A DNA stretch of 30,425 nucleotides from Desulfobacteraceae bacterium (GTDB lineage: Bacteria; Desulfobacterota; Desulfobacteria; Desulfobacterales; Desulfosalsimonadaceae), in contig JAGGYV010000197.1 in the NCBI GenBank assembly GCA_021162325.1, positions 1 through 30,425 on the forward strand, given 5' to 3'. The translations under genes were made by a program, and so were the position numbers. Each line of letters opens with the position of its first letter. Positions within the stretch are counted from its first letter, which is position 1. The notes beneath the pieces were generated by a model. That model searched no databases. It saw nothing but the letters and a program-made list of their open reading frames with translations, and was not told where the DNA came from. Below are positions 1 through 7,587 of the stretch, one piece after another.

Positions 1-849
1 GACTGGTACACCTTGTATTTACCATGTGCACGATTAAGCCCGACTGGATTTGATGGCATCCTGCTTCTCCAGCAGGTAGCGGTTGAGCTGTTAAAACGGT
101 ATTGCGAAAAATATTATAACTATTGCAAACGGGAGTATATCGAACCCCGCCTTGAATTGCGGGAACTGACTAAAGGCGATGATAATATTCCCAATGAAGA
201 CTTTTATCAGCTTATTTGTGATGGTGATGAAGTCCAGGTTATTAACAGTATTCAACAGATTCAAAAAGATTTGAAGGACAAGAAAGAGGGTTTGCTGAAA
301 GCCTCTGATCTGAATGCCTGTAATTTTGGAAATCATCTGTTCCAACCGCTGTTTCATGTCCGGCCAGGAGGAAAGATTACCATCCTGCCTGTAGCCCTGA
401 ATGAAAGTGAATATCAGTTTGTTTCCGACCTGAAGAATTGGTGTGACACAAATAAGGCATCTTTGGAAAAAGATGGCATGGAACTGTTTCTTTTGAGAAA
501 TATGAGCCGGGGAAAAGGTGTGGGTTTCTTTGAGGCCGGTAATTTCCATCCGGATTTTATTCTATGGGTATTTAAAGGCGATATTCAATACGTTAATTTT
601 GTTGAACCTCATGGCCTGATGCACGAAGGCCCCGGCAGCGACAAAATTAAATTTCATGAACGCATCAAAGATGTTGAACTACGCTTAAATGATCCGTCAG
701 TAATATTAAACAGCTTTATTCTGTCCTGGACACCATTTTCAAAATTACAGTGGGATATCTCCAAGGAAGAACTGGAAGATATGCATGTGCTGTTTATGAA
801 AGATGATCCGGAACAGTATGTTTCAAATCTGATGCACGCAATCAGCTGA
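1..849 (+). CDS. DEAD/DEAH helicase / type III restriction-like protein, C-terminal part (partial at left edge)
   Basis: The frame is open to base 1, so the 282 residues seen are only the C-terminal part of a larger protein; the TTG at 13 is not a real start. The early segment (LLKRYCEKYYNYCKREY) resembles the region after the helicase core in Res-type restriction/helicase proteins. Later comes a PD-(D/E)xK-like nuclease signature: FHPDFILW, a short beta-hairpin spacer, then NFVEPHG. Family members often read (D/E)-P-K-G here, so the catalytic Lys position appears to be His. No partner methyltransferase is visible. The gene is convergent with the ribosomal cluster and is separated from it by a hairpin. 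It is probably a DNA-acting accessory protein; the exact family is uncertain. Confidence 0.6.
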   Translation, partial: DWYTLYLPCARLSPTGFDGILLLQQVAVELLKRYCEKYYNYCKREYIEPRLELRELTKGDDNIPNEDFYQLICDGDEVQVINSIQQIQKDLKDKKEGLLKASDLNACNFGNHLFQPLFHVRPGGKITILPVALNESEYQFVSDLKNWCDTNKASLEKDGMELFLLRNMSRGKGVGFFEAGNFHPDFILWVFKGDIQYVNFVEPHGLMHEGPGSDKIKFHERIKDVELRLNDPSVILNSFILSWTPFSKLQWDISKEELEDMHVLFMKDDPEQYVSNLMHAIS

Positions 850-970
850 AATAATAAACTATTTCCGGACTATTCGTTGCCCCATGAACATTTCTGTGAG
901 CCTAAAACGAGGTTACTGATTGGGAACTTCCCCCACCGGCGCAAGGAAGATGTTTGCCGGTAGTGAATAT

Positions 971-1018
971 AAAAAAAAGCCTTTCCCGATAGAATACCAA
1001 TATGAGGGCAAGGCTTTT
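971..1018 (-). terminator. Rho-independent terminator after rplQ, possibly bidirectional
   Basis: On the minus strand the arm AAAGCCTTGCCC pairs with GGGAAAGGCTTT, with one mismatch and a loop of about 18 bases, and is followed by a run of eight T. It lies about 50 bases past the rplQ stop and is the strongest terminator near the end of the cluster, so it probably ends the whole long operon. On the plus strand the same stem is followed by only four T, so it may also stop the converging helicase-like gene, less efficiently. The remaining bases 850-970 hold only small palindromes and no gene. Confidence 0.8.
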
Positions 1019-1063
1019 AATTAAACCGAATAAATAATATCCGCTTTTTTTAATAAAATTCGT

Positions 1064-1510
1064 TTATTCTTCTGTCTTTTTGGCCTTTTTTTCAACTTTT
1101 TCAGATTTCTTTTCAGCCTTTGCAGGTTTTTTGTCTTCTTTTTTGGGTTCAACCGGATCTCCGGTTAATTCAACCAGGGTAAGCGTTGCCGCATCTCCCT
1201 TGCGAAGACCAATTTTAACTAAACGGGTGTATCCGCCGGCTTTACTGCCGAACCGCTGCTGCGCATCATCAAACAATTTATGGACAACATTCTTTTCCCG
1301 AATAATCGCCATCGCTTGTCTTCTGGCATGCAGATCACCTCGTTTTGCCAAGGTAATCAACTGGTCGGCCCAACGTCGCAGTTCCTTTGCTTTTGGATCC
1401 GTTGTTTTAATCCGATCATGTTTAAAAAGCGATGTCACCATATTTCGAAACATGGCGCTTCTATGACTGCTTGTTCTATTTAATTTAACTCCGCTCTTCC
1501 GGTGTCTCAT
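1064..1510 (-). CDS. rplQ: 50S ribosomal protein L17
   Basis: L17 is a large-subunit protein near the peptide exit tunnel. The start MRHRKSGVKLNRTSSHR and the core to about residue 116 are canonical for the family. At 148 residues it is longer than the E. coli protein (127) because of a Lys/Glu/Ala-rich tail from about residue 121, probably disordered and RNA-facing; such tails are common in this family. The ATG start lies only 6 bases after the rpoA stop, the classical rpoA-rplQ end of the alpha operon. A terminator follows. Identification is secure. Confidence 0.97.
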   Translation of the reverse strand: MRHRKSGVKLNRTSSHRSAMFRNMVTSLFKHDRIKTTDPKAKELRRWADQLITLAKRGDLHARRQAMAIIREKNVVHKLFDDAQQRFGSKAGGYTRLVKIGLRKGDAATLTLVELTGDPVEPKKEDKKPAKAEKKSEKVEKKAKKTEE

Positions 1511-1516
1511 AAAGCG

Positions 1517-2545
1517 TTATTCCCCTTGATCTGTATCATCATCGTCTTCAGGCGGCTCAAAGGAATCAATATTCATACCCAGAGACAACCCCAATTCCGC
1601 CAACAGTTCTTTAATTTCATTTAATGATTTTCTGCCAAAATTCTTGGTTTTAAGCATTTCCGATTCCGTCCGTTCCACCAGTTGATAAATCTTGGTGATA
1701 TTGGCATTACGCAAACAATTGGCACTTCTGACAGAAAGTTCAAGCTCATCCACATCAAGATATAAATTATCATTTTGCCTCGGTTTTGAATCATCAGTGA
1801 TTTTCTCTGCCAATTCAGGTTCGAGATCTTCATCAAAATTTATAAAAACATTCATCTGTTCTTTTAGTATTTTTGCGGCAAAAGCAACAGTATCCTCAGG
1901 CGAAACAGAACCGTCCGTCCAGATTTCCATGGTCAGTTTATCATAATCTGTTTTCTGACCCACCCGCGCATTGGTGATTCGATAATTTACCCGTTTAATG
2001 GGGGAAAAAACAGAATCTATCGCAATGGTTCCAACCGGCGCTTCAAGATCTTTATTTAATTCTGCCAGAAAGTACCCTTTGCCGGCTTTCACCGTCATCT
2101 CGACCCTAAACTTTGCATCAGCAGACAAAGTGGCAATGTGCTGATCCGGATTCATAATTTCAATTTTTCCATCACCACTAATAATATCGGCTGCCGTGAC
2201 AACACGTTCACCAGCAACATCAATTTCTATCATTTTCGACTCAGAATCTTCCATTTTAACACGGACATTTTTTAAATTCAGAATAATTTCTGAAATATCT
2301 TCCAACACACCCGGAATCGTCGAAAATTCATGCATTACACCATCAAATTTAACGGACACGATGGCTGAGCCGCAAATTGAAGAAAGTATAATTCGTCGTA
2401 ATGAATTACCGATAGTGATGCCAAAGCCGCGTTCCAGCGGTTCCCAGACGAATTTCCCGTAAGTGGGTGTCTGGCTGGCAATCTGAACCTTTTCAGGTTT
2501 GATGATTTCGCGCCAGTTCATATATGTAATTTCATTCAATGACAT
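1517..2545 (-). CDS. rpoA: RNA polymerase alpha subunit
   Basis: Alpha dimerises to nucleate polymerase assembly and contacts UP elements and activators. The N-terminal domain (about 1-230) includes the GFGITIGNSLRR assembly motif. The C-terminal domain (about 255-325) has LSVRSANCLRNA, which keeps the Arg and Asn that contact UP-element DNA in E. coli (R265, N268), and ends in an acidic tail. The ORF could begin at a TTG (2551), but the ATG at 2545 has GGAG seven bases upstream while the TTG has it one base away, so ATG is chosen, giving 342 residues. It sits between rpsD and rplQ as in the alpha operon. Confidence 0.97.
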   Translation of the reverse strand: MSLNEITYMNWREIIKPEKVQIASQTPTYGKFVWEPLERGFGITIGNSLRRIILSSICGSAIVSVKFDGVMHEFSTIPGVLEDISEIILNLKNVRVKMEDSESKMIEIDVAGERVVTAADIISGDGKIEIMNPDQHIATLSADAKFRVEMTVKAGKGYFLAELNKDLEAPVGTIAIDSVFSPIKRVNYRITNARVGQKTDYDKLTMEIWTDGSVSPEDTVAFAAKILKEQMNVFINFDEDLEPELAEKITDDSKPRQNDNLYLDVDELELSVRSANCLRNANITKIYQLVERTESEMLKTKNFGRKSLNEIKELLAELGLSLGMNIDSFEPPEDDDDTDQGE

Positions 2546-2594
2546 GTTCAATCTCCAAATTTGTTAATATGCCGGATTTGTTCGATACGGGTAC

Positions 2595-2620
2595 AAAAAA
2601 TAAATTCTTCGATGAAGAAT
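2595..2620 (-). terminator. Weak hairpin with T-tract between rpsD and rpoA (possible attenuator)
   Basis: On the minus strand ATTCTTC, loop ATC and GAAGAAT form a perfect 7-bp stem, followed by TTATTTTTT. The shape is that of a rho-independent terminator but the stem has only two G:C pairs, so termination would be partial at most. It lies in the 115-base rpsD-rpoA gap and could lower rpoA-rplQ output relative to ribosomal proteins, or protect a processed RNA end. Function is inferred only from structure. Confidence 0.35.
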
Positions 2621-2660
2621 AGCCGGAATTCTGAAAAATGTGTAGCCGCAGTAGATCGAA

Positions 2661-3290
2661 TTATCTGGAATAAAGCTCGACTATCTGATTCTCCTGAATC
2701 GGCATTGTTAAATCTTCCCGAACAGGAACAGCTTTAACCATGCCTTTAAAATTTTCTTTTTCAAGCTCTAACCATTGAGGCATACTTCTACGAACAACAG
2801 CTTCAAGAGAGTCAGTAATAACCTGCATCGTTCTGCTTTTTTCACGGATTTCAACCACATCACCGGTTTTGACCTGACATGAGGGGATATCCACCTTTTT
2901 CCCATTGATCAAAAAATGACCATGACGAACCAATTGACGTGCCTGGGGCCTTGAATTGGCAAATCCCAGTCGATATACCACATTGTCAAACCGTTGTTCA
3001 AGTGCTAATAGCAAATTGGTACCGGTGATCCCTTTTTTTCGGTCTGCCCTTACAAAAGTCAATTTAAACTGTTTTTCAGAAAGGCAATAACTGCGCTTAA
3101 CTTTTTGTTTTTCACGAAGCTGCAGTCCATAATTGGAAATCTTACCGCCCCGGCGCTGACCATGCTGTCCTGGCGGATAACTACGCCGGTCAAACGCACA
3201 CTTATCTGAATAACAGCGATCGCCTTTCAGATATAATTTTAAATTCTCCCGTCGGCAAAACCGACAAACAGATCCTGTATATCGTGACAA
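2661..3290 (-). CDS. rpsD: 30S ribosomal protein S4 (zinc-binding form)
   Basis: S4 is a primary 16S rRNA binder that starts 30S assembly and is a translational autoregulator in E. coli. Here the N-terminus keeps four cysteines (C9, C12, C26, C31), the zinc-binding C+ form. The S4 RNA-binding fold follows at about residues 98-160 (RLGFANSRPQARQLVRHG, then FLINGKKV). It has 209 residues, close to the usual length. The start is TTG at 3290: the protein begins MSRYTGSVCR as expected, and GGAGG lies five bases upstream. It is followed by rpoA after a 115-base gap. Confidence 0.97.
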   Translation of the reverse strand: MSRYTGSVCRFCRRENLKLYLKGDRCYSDKCAFDRRSYPPGQHGQRRGGKISNYGLQLREKQKVKRSYCLSEKQFKLTFVRADRKKGITGTNLLLALEQRFDNVVYRLGFANSRPQARQLVRHGHFLINGKKVDIPSCQVKTGDVVEIREKSRTMQVITDSLEAVVRRSMPQWLELEKENFKGMVKAVPVREDLTMPIQENQIVELYSR

Positions 3291-3409
3291 ATTACCCTCC
3301 CCTTGTAAACGATTGCTCGAAACAGCTTTAAATCAAGTTTATCAAGTGATGTTAAAATATTAAGTAAATAAACCCACAAAGTCCTTAAACAAACGAAGTA
3401 AAAAAATTA

Positions 3410-3796
3410 CTAAACCCGACGACGTTTTTTGGGTTTACAGCCATTATGCGGGATCGGTGTGACATCTTTTATCATCGTAACGGTAAGCCCGGTGGCCTGT
3501 AATGATTTCAGCGCGGATTCACGTCCGGGTCCGGGTCCTTTGACATAGACTTCAACGTTTCTCAAGCCATGTTCCATAGCCTTTTTAGCGGCATCCTGAG
3601 AGGCAAGTTGTGCAGCAAAAGGGGTACTTTTTCTGGACCCTTTAAATCCGTTCATTCCTGAAGTAGACCATGATATAACATTTCCGTTCGGATCGGTAAT
3701 TGTCACAATGGTATTATTAAACGTCGATTGAATATGAACAACGCCGTTTAAAATATTCTTTTTTATCTTTTTCTTTGTTTTTGTTCTTTTCGCCAT
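3410..3796 (-). CDS. rpsK: 30S ribosomal protein S11
   Basis: S11 lies on the 30S platform near the E site and contacts the mRNA exit path. The 128-residue protein has the usual basic N-terminus (MAKRTKTKKKIKKN), the conserved STFNNTIVTITD and SSG/TSG-type core (WSTSGMNGFKGSRKSTPFAAQ), and the C-terminal PIPHNGCKPKKRRR. The ATG start lies 23 bases after the rpsM stop. A 119-base gap with no recognisable element separates it from rpsD. Confidence 0.98.
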   Translation of the reverse strand: MAKRTKTKKKIKKNILNGVVHIQSTFNNTIVTITDPNGNVISWSTSGMNGFKGSRKSTPFAAQLASQDAAKKAMEHGLRNVEVYVKGPGPGRESALKSLQATGLTVTMIKDVTPIPHNGCKPKKRRRV

Positions 3797-3819
3797 TGAC
3801 TCCGCCTTTATGTATTATA

Positions 3820-4203
3820 TTACTTTTTAGCGACTCCGCCTTTTTTCTTTACTGCAGTTCTTCTGGGTCCCTTACGTGTACGCGCATTAGTACTCGTCCG
3901 CTGGCCACGAACCGGCAGCCCCCTGCGATGACGAAGTCCCCGGTAACATCCCAAATCCATCAATCTCTTGATATTCATTGATATGACAGTTCGGAGTTCA
4001 CCTTCAACCTTATACACATCATCAATGACCTTACGGATCTGATTGACCTCGCCGTCAGACAAGTCATCCGTTTTGATATTTTCATCAATACCCAGCTTAG
4101 CCAGTATAGTTTGAGATGTAGACAGCCCGACACCATAAATATATGTTAAGCCAACAACTATACGTTTACCTTTCGGTAAATCAACGCCCGAGATTCTTGC
4201 CAA
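3820..4203 (-). CDS. rpsM: 30S ribosomal protein S13
   Basis: S13 forms intersubunit bridges at the head of the 30S subunit and touches P-site tRNA. The sequence MARISGVDLPKGKR, the helix-two-turn-helix region (YIYGVG) and RGLRHRRGLPVRGQRT are diagnostic; the tail is Lys-rich. It has 127 residues, near normal. The start is TTG at 4203, with GGAGG six bases upstream and the canonical N-terminus right after it. It follows rpmJ by 24 bases in the usual infA-rpmJ-rpsM order. Confidence 0.97.
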   Translation of the reverse strand: MARISGVDLPKGKRIVVGLTYIYGVGLSTSQTILAKLGIDENIKTDDLSDGEVNQIRKVIDDVYKVEGELRTVISMNIKRLMDLGCYRGLRHRRGLPVRGQRTSTNARTRKGPRRTAVKKKGGVAKK

Positions 4204-4227
4204 TGTCTGCCTCCTTGTATGCTATAT

Positions 4228-4341
4228 CTAACCCTGACGCTGTTTATGCCGTTTGTTGATACATATGACACGAACAATGCCTTTTCGCTTAATAATTTTG
4301 CAATTTCGACATCTCTTCTTCACCGATGCACTTACCTTCAT
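4228..4341 (-). CDS. rpmJ: 50S ribosomal protein L36 (zinc-ribbon form)
   Basis: Read directly from the bases: a 37-residue protein with ATG start and TAG stop, beginning MKVSASVKKRC and ending KRHKQRQG. C11, C14, C27 and H32 form the CCCH zinc ribbon typical of the ordinary (zinc-containing) L36 paralog. L36 helps organise 23S rRNA near the central protuberance. An AGGTGG sequence lies just upstream of the start. Its place between infA and rpsM is the classical one. Confidence 0.96.
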   Translation of the reverse strand: MKVSASVKKRCRNCKIIKRKGIVRVICINKRHKQRQG

Positions 4342-4408
4342 AACACCACCTCAACCCTGTTGCCTGTCAATCTATATTATCAGATAATCATATCAACTGC
4401 CCAAGCTG

Positions 4409-4627
4409 TTACTTGGATCGATATGTAATTCTTCCCCGGGTTAGATCATAAGGGGACAATTCAACCGTCACTGTGTCCCCGGGTAAAATTTTAATAAAGT
4501 GCATTCGCATTTTACCCGATATATGAGCGAGAACCTGATGCTCATTTTCAAGCACCACTTTAAACATCGCATTCGGTAGTGTTTCAAGTACTGTTCCCTG
4601 AACCTTAATCGGTTCTTCTTTTGCCAT
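4409..4627 (-). CDS. infA: Translation initiation factor IF-1
   Basis: IF-1 binds the 30S A site during initiation and acts with IF-2 and IF-3. The 72-residue protein is a single OB fold (S1-like) with standard features: QGTVLETLPNAMFKV, the HISGKMRMHFI segment, LPGDTVTVELSPYDLTRGRI and the RSK ending. A perfect TATAAT hexamer lies on the minus strand at 4653-4648, about 20 bases upstream of the ATG, but no convincing -35 box accompanies it, so a separate promoter is only possible. It lies directly after secY, without adk or map between. Confidence 0.97.
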   Translation of the reverse strand: MAKEEPIKVQGTVLETLPNAMFKVVLENEHQVLAHISGKMRMHFIKILPGDTVTVELSPYDLTRGRITYRSK

Positions 4628-4701
4628 TTATGAACTCCCGCTTACAAATTATAAAAACTACATTTAAAAATTAGCATTAAATTTCGCATGGTATCGAATA
4701 A

Positions 4702-4725
4702 ATAAAGAGAGGATTATCTCTTTAT
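4702..4725 (-). repeat. 9-bp inverted repeat over the secY stop codon
   Basis: On the minus strand ATAAAGAGA, loop TAATCC and TCTCTTTAT form a perfect 9-bp stem; the secY TAA stop is in the loop. TTATTC follows the stem, which is a poor T-tract, so it is better read as an RNA 3'-end or processing hairpin than as a strong terminator. It marks the junction between the spc and alpha clusters, where adk and map are often found. Confidence 0.4.
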
Positions 4726-6027
4726 TTTACCAGTTGTTAAAAACCCTTCATAGTTTCTGGTAATTAAATGGGATTCCACCTGTCCAACCGTATCCATCGC
4801 AACCCCGACAACGATTAACAATGAAGTACCGCCAAAATAAAACGGAACATGCAGTTGGGTCATCAATACCGACGGCAACACACAAACCGCTGAAACATAT
4901 GCCGCGCCCCCCAATGTAATTCGTGTCAGTACCTTATCAATATAATCAGCAGTTCTTTTTCCCGGGCGTATTCCCGGAATATATCCGCCGTATTTCTTCA
5001 TATTATCCGCAACATCCGCTGGATTGAAAACAATGGCTGTATAAAAAAAACAGAAGAAAAATATGAACCCCACAAACATCAATTCATAAATAATGGTTCC
5101 GGGACGAAGTGCCGATGAAACATACTGCATCACGGTAACATCTTTAAAAAAGCTGGCCAATGTTGCCGGAAACATAATTAGAGAAGATGCAAAAATCGGC
5201 GGAATAACCCCGGCAGTATTTAGCTTCAATGGCAAGTGGGTACTCTGGCCGCCGTACATTTTTCGTCCCACGACGCGCTTTGCATATTGAACCGGAATTC
5301 TACGCTGCCCCTGTTCCATGAAATTAATAAATCCAATAACACCCACCATGAGGATAATCAAAAGGACACATGCAAAAATTCCCATTTCACCGGTGGACAA
5401 CATCGAAAACGTATTGCCCATAGCCTGAGGCATCCGGGCAACGATACCGGCAAAAATAATCAGGGAAATGCCATTACCGATGCCGCGTTCACTGATTTGT
5501 TCGCCCAGCCACATGATAAAAGCCGTACCGGCTGTCAGGGTAATCACTGTCATTATCCGAAATGACCAACCCGGTTCAAAAACAATGTCCAAACCGCCGG
5601 GGGCACTCATATTTTCAAGACCCACACTGATGCCAAACCCCTGGATGATACTTAAAACAATCGTACCATACCGGGTGTATTGGGTAATCTTTTTTCGTCC
5701 CTGCTCGCCCTCTTTGGAAAGTCTTTCAAGATGCGGAAAAACAACTGTCAAAAGTTGTAGAATAATGGATGCACTAATATACGGCATAATTCCCAGTGCA
5801 AATACAGACAGTCTTTCAAGGGCACCCCCGGAAAACATGTTAAAAATTCCAAACAGTGTATCCTGGTACTGCGCAAAAAAGGTCGCCAACGCATCCCCGT
5901 CAACACCCGGTGTCGGAATATGAACCCCCACCCGGTAAATTGCCAGAAACGCCAGTGTAAATAATATCCGTTTTTTCAGCTCAGGTATTTTAAATATATT
6001 TTGGACACCGGAAGTTGTAACCGCCAT
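4714..6027 (-). CDS. secY: Protein translocase subunit SecY
   Basis: SecY is the channel of the Sec translocon in the inner membrane. The 437-residue protein starts with an amphipathic N-terminus (IFKIPELKKRILFTLAFLAIYRVGVHIPTPGV is split by the first membrane segment) and shows ten hydrophobic segments. It contains the plug region (GGALERLSVFALGIMPYISA), the cytosolic loop with GQRRIPVQYA and the late GIRPGKRTADYID loop. Its ATG overlaps the rplO stop by one base (TAATG), pointing to translational coupling. Its partner SecE is encoded at the other end of the block; SecG is not in the window. Confidence 0.97.
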   Translation of the reverse strand: MAVTTSGVQNIFKIPELKKRILFTLAFLAIYRVGVHIPTPGVDGDALATFFAQYQDTLFGIFNMFSGGALERLSVFALGIMPYISASIILQLLTVVFPHLERLSKEGEQGRKKITQYTRYGTIVLSIIQGFGISVGLENMSAPGGLDIVFEPGWSFRIMTVITLTAGTAFIMWLGEQISERGIGNGISLIIFAGIVARMPQAMGNTFSMLSTGEMGIFACVLLIILMVGVIGFINFMEQGQRRIPVQYAKRVVGRKMYGGQSTHLPLKLNTAGVIPPIFASSLIMFPATLASFFKDVTVMQYVSSALRPGTIIYELMFVGFIFFFCFFYTAIVFNPADVADNMKKYGGYIPGIRPGKRTADYIDKVLTRITLGGAAYVSAVCVLPSVLMTQLHVPFYFGGTSLLIVVGVAMDTVGQVESHLITRNYEGFLTTGKIKR

Positions 6028-6470
6028 TAGGATATAACCTCTACCTTACCGCCAGCCCCTTCAATTTTATCAATTGCACTTTTACTGGCGGCATTGACTT
6101 TAACCGTTAACGGAAAATCAATTTCACCTTTCCCAAGCAGCTTGATCCCATCATAGCGGCCCTTTGCCATTCCGGCAGAAAGCAACATTTCTTCATCAAC
6201 GATGGCGCCACTTTCAAATCTTTTCAAATCACCTATATTTAAAATGACTATTTTCTTTTTAAATATATTGCAAAACCCGCGTTTCGGCAAACGACGATGG
6301 ATTGGCATCTGGCCGCCTTCAAACCCAGGCCTGACACCACCGCCGGAACGGCTGCGATGGCCTTTGGATCCTCGTCCGGCAGTCTTTCCCAAACCGGAAC
6401 CGACGCCCCGTCCCAATCGTTTGCGTGAAGACCGTGAACCTTCGGCTGGAGATAATTCATTCAACTTCAT
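6027..6470 (-). CDS. rplO: 50S ribosomal protein L15
   Basis: L15 is a late-assembly 23S rRNA binder. The long Gly/Arg-rich N-terminal extension (GRGVGSGLGKTAGRG, then GHRSRSGGG) threads into rRNA, and the globular C-terminal half ends in KVEVIS. It is 147 residues, the usual length. The ATG start lies 3 bases after the rpmD stop. Its own TAA overlaps the secY ATG. The order rpmD-rplO-secY is the standard spc order. Confidence 0.98.
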   Translation of the reverse strand: MKLNELSPAEGSRSSRKRLGRGVGSGLGKTAGRGSKGHRSRSGGGVRPGFEGGQMPIHRRLPKRGFCNIFKKKIVILNIGDLKRFESGAIVDEEMLLSAGMAKGRYDGIKLLGKGEIDFPLTVKVNAASKSAIDKIEGAGGKVEVIS

Positions 6471-6473
6471 GTT

Positions 6474-6653
6474 CTAACCCTCCACTTTCACAAGATGCGT
6501 TACTTTATTGACCATTCCACGGATAGAGGGGGTATCTTGCAGTTCGACGGTTTTATTCATTTTCGTCAGTCCCATTCCCCGCAAAACCTTACGATGTTTT
6601 TCAGGCCTTCCGTTCATACTTTTGACGAGTGTAATTTTTATCATTCCAGGCAT
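6474..6653 (-). CDS. rpmD: 50S ribosomal protein L30
   Basis: Read directly from the bases: 59 residues, beginning MPGMIKITLVKSMNGRP and containing the family hallmark TPSIRGMVNKVTHLVKV near the C-terminus. L30 is a small alpha/beta protein on the large subunit. The ATG at 6653 is preferred because AAGGA lies about 11 bases upstream; a second ATG three codons later would put the same protein core in frame with a worse ribosome site. It fits exactly between rpsE and rplO. Confidence 0.95.
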   Translation of the reverse strand: MPGMIKITLVKSMNGRPEKHRKVLRGMGLTKMNKTVELQDTPSIRGMVNKVTHLVKVEG

Positions 6654-6670
6654 TTTAATAACTGTCCTTA

Positions 6671-7162
6671 TTATAATTGCTCAACATTCAAACCGCGTTT
6701 TGCCGCTGCTTTTTCCCGACTCTGAAGTCCGGCCAGTCCTTTTATTGTTGCTTTCACAACATTGTGCGGATTATTGGAACCCATGCATTTTGTCAGGATA
6801 TTTTCAACACCGACGGCTTCAAGTACTGCTCGAACAGCACCACCGGCAATAACGCCGGTACCTTGGGAAGCAGGTTTTAATAAAACGCGGCCCGCTCCAA
6901 ATCGTCCAATAACTTCATAAGGAATTGTTCCGTCGACCAAGGCAACGGAAACCATATTTTTTTTGGCGCTTTCAACCGCTTTTCGGATCGCTTCGGGAAC
7001 TTCATTTGCCTTACCCAAGCCATACCCAACACTGCCCTGACCATCACCGACGACAACAACAGCGCTAAAGCTGAATCTTCTGCCACCTTTGTGAACTTTT
7101 GCGACGCGGTTAATATGTACGACCTTATCAATAAAATTATCGTCTGTTTCTTTCCTGAACAA
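6671..7162 (-). CDS. rpsE: 30S ribosomal protein S5
   Basis: S5 shapes the mRNA entry channel and affects decoding accuracy. The 163-residue protein has the N-terminal double-stranded-RNA-binding-like region (INRVAKVHKGGRRFSFSA, then VVVGDGQGSVGYGLGKA) and the C-terminal domain (GVIAGGAVRAVLEAVGV, then KCMGSNNPHNVVKAT). The start is TTG at 7162, with AGGAGG seven bases upstream; no in-frame ATG or GTG fits the family N-terminus. It lies between rplR and rpmD. Confidence 0.97.
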   Translation of the reverse strand: MFRKETDDNFIDKVVHINRVAKVHKGGRRFSFSAVVVVGDGQGSVGYGLGKANEVPEAIRKAVESAKKNMVSVALVDGTIPYEVIGRFGAGRVLLKPASQGTGVIAGGAVRAVLEAVGVENILTKCMGSNNPHNVVKATIKGLAGLQSREKAAAKRGLNVEQL

Positions 7163-7184
7163 GGCAATGCCTCCTTATTTACTA

Positions 7185-7553
7185 TTAAAAATCCAGTCCT
7201 GCCTTACGGGCGCCATCAGAAACCGCCTTAACGCGGCCATGATACAAAAAACCATTCCGGTCAAAGACAACAGATTTAATTCCCTTTTCTGTTGCGCGCT
7301 CGGCGATTAATTGACCAATATAAGTTGCGGCGGCCGTTTTATTATCAAACTTCTGCTGCTCTATGACTTCTTTTTCAGTTGTTGAAGCAGTCACCAATGT
7401 AATGCCTTTTGTATCATCTATAATCTGAGAATAAATATGCTTGGCACTTCGGAATACCGACATTCTCGGTCTGTCTTCCGTACCGGATAGTTTTTTTCGA
7501 ATTCTTTTTTTTCGTTTCAGCCTGAGGGCTTTTCGTCTGTTTTCAGAACCCAT
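7185..7553 (-). CDS. rplR: 50S ribosomal protein L18
   Basis: L18 binds 5S rRNA together with L5 and attaches it to the large subunit. The 122-residue protein has the Arg/Lys-rich N-terminus (ENRRKALRLKRKKRIRKKL), the RPRMSVFRSAKHIYSQIID core, and the C-terminal VVFDRNGFLYHGRVKAVSDGAR. ATG start; length is normal. It follows rplF after 34 bases and precedes rpsE, as in the standard spc order. Confidence 0.98.
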   Translation of the reverse strand: MGSENRRKALRLKRKKRIRKKLSGTEDRPRMSVFRSAKHIYSQIIDDTKGITLVTASTTEKEVIEQQKFDNKTAAATYIGQLIAERATEKGIKSVVFDRNGFLYHGRVKAVSDGARKAGLDF

Positions 7554-7587
7554 GATTCATACCTTTTAATTTTATTCAGATAATAAT

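Noticed and set aside
921..962. Small palindromes (GGGAACTTCCC; ACCGGC/GCCGGT) after the helicase-like gene as a plus-strand terminator
   Set aside because: No T-tract follows; the nearby 971-1018 stem is the better candidate.
1080..1466. Plus-strand frame of 128 codons across rplQ
   Set aside because: It is a shadow of the secure rplQ gene, rich in Ser/Phe from the complementary Lys/Glu codons, with no ribosome site or homology.
5236..5923. Overlapping plus-strand frames antisense to secY
   Set aside because: They show no domain and lie fully within secY; similar antisense frames occur over rpoB, rpoC, rplC and rpsC and were also dismissed.
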